DNA of 64,000 nucleotides from Litomosoides sigmodontis (Eukaryota > Nematoda > Chromadorea > Rhabditida > Onchocercidae), in contig OY718807.1 in assembly GCA_963070105.1 (NCBI GenBank), positions 1,865,001 to 1,929,000 on the forward strand, in the 5' to 3' direction. Made by a program: the position numbers and the translations under genes. Shown one piece after another: positions 63,979-64,000 of this stretch; position 1 is the first letter of the stretch, and every line of letters begins with the position of its first letter. The notes under the pieces were generated by a model. It saw only the letters and a program-made list of their open reading frames with translations. It searched no databases and was not told the DNA's origin.

Positions 63979-64000
63979 ATCGTTTTTTGGTTTTCCATCT

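Larger units (their letters stand above)
49853..64000 (+). repeat. 5S rRNA / SL1 RNA tandem array (units of 902 and 843 bp)
   Basis: Order in a 902-bp unit, using the first complete one: degenerate SL1 with promoter (50140-50255), inverted SL1 fragment (50270-50284), inverted 5S fragment (50295-50370), third copy of the 47-bp element R (about 50425-50470), 5S gene (50567-50684), SL promoter (50706-50781), SL1 gene (50782-50886), then two tandem 59-bp R copies (50892-50950, 50951-51009). Spacing of equivalent points is 902 four times, 843 twice, 902 three times, 843 twice, 902 four times. The array is cut by the window end, so true copy number is unknown. 5S and SL1 are on the same strand; in C. 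elegans, as I recall, they are opposed. Confidence 0.97.

Noticed and set aside
49981..64000. Repeated families of 61-, 65-, 77- and 91-codon frames on both strands
   Set aside because: They fall on the 5S, SL1, pseudo-SL and inverted 5S sequences of the array and recur only because the units recur.
49981..64000. CRISPR-like or satellite interpretation of the 902-bp array
   Set aside because: The units contain complete 5S and SL1 genes with known structural hallmarks; there are no short direct repeats with unique spacers.

Overview
The window is AT-rich nuclear DNA from a nematode. The diagnosis rests on the right-hand 14 kb, a tandem array in which every unit carries a 5S rRNA gene and a spliced-leader RNA gene whose first 22 bases are exactly nematode SL1. 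Short nematode-type introns with TTTCAG-like acceptors fit. The 5S/SL1 linkage and the base composition would suit a spirurid/filarial worm, but the species cannot be fixed from the sequence alone.

Layout. 1-15,232: gene-poor, very AT-rich, with microsatellites and one pre-miRNA-like hairpin near 7.0 kb. 15,233-21,857 (+): a multi-exon C2H2 zinc-finger gene with five fingers and a low-complexity C-terminal half; a further coding exon with its own poly(A) signal at 28,340-28,551 is phase-compatible with it. 22-36.8 kb: a gene desert holding two very long AT-only repeat tracts (25.6-27.1 kb and 34.0-34.6 kb). 36,870-39,489 (-): a nine-exon WD40 gene, the PWP1 ribosome-biogenesis homologue. 40,712-41,132 (-): a probable two-exon gene for a 48-residue membrane or secreted peptide. 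43,758-49,344 (+): a twelve-exon secreted astacin metalloprotease with propeptide, catalytic, EGF and CUB domains. About 49,853 to the end: the 5S rRNA/SL1 RNA array, which runs off the window.

The array has 16 identical 5S genes and 16 SL1 genes, all on the + strand, in units of 902 or 843 bp. The 59-bp difference is gain or loss of one copy of an internal duplication. Each unit also holds material a simple 5S/SL1 repeat would not have: a second SL promoter driving a degenerate, Sm-less SL1 sequence, then a 15-nt inverted piece of SL1, then the inverted 5' 76 nt of a 5S gene. Variant bases along the array form recurring blocks, a record of unequal exchange and of gene conversion between the true and pseudo SL promoters. 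The array supplies the leader that would be trans-spliced onto mRNAs; suitable acceptors lie just before the start codons of the astacin, the small peptide gene and PWP1.

Exon structures were built by hand from splice signals and reading-frame continuity and are predictions. The best candidates for something undescribed are the pseudo-SL plus inverted 5S/SL1 module, the 48-residue gene and the two hairpins.
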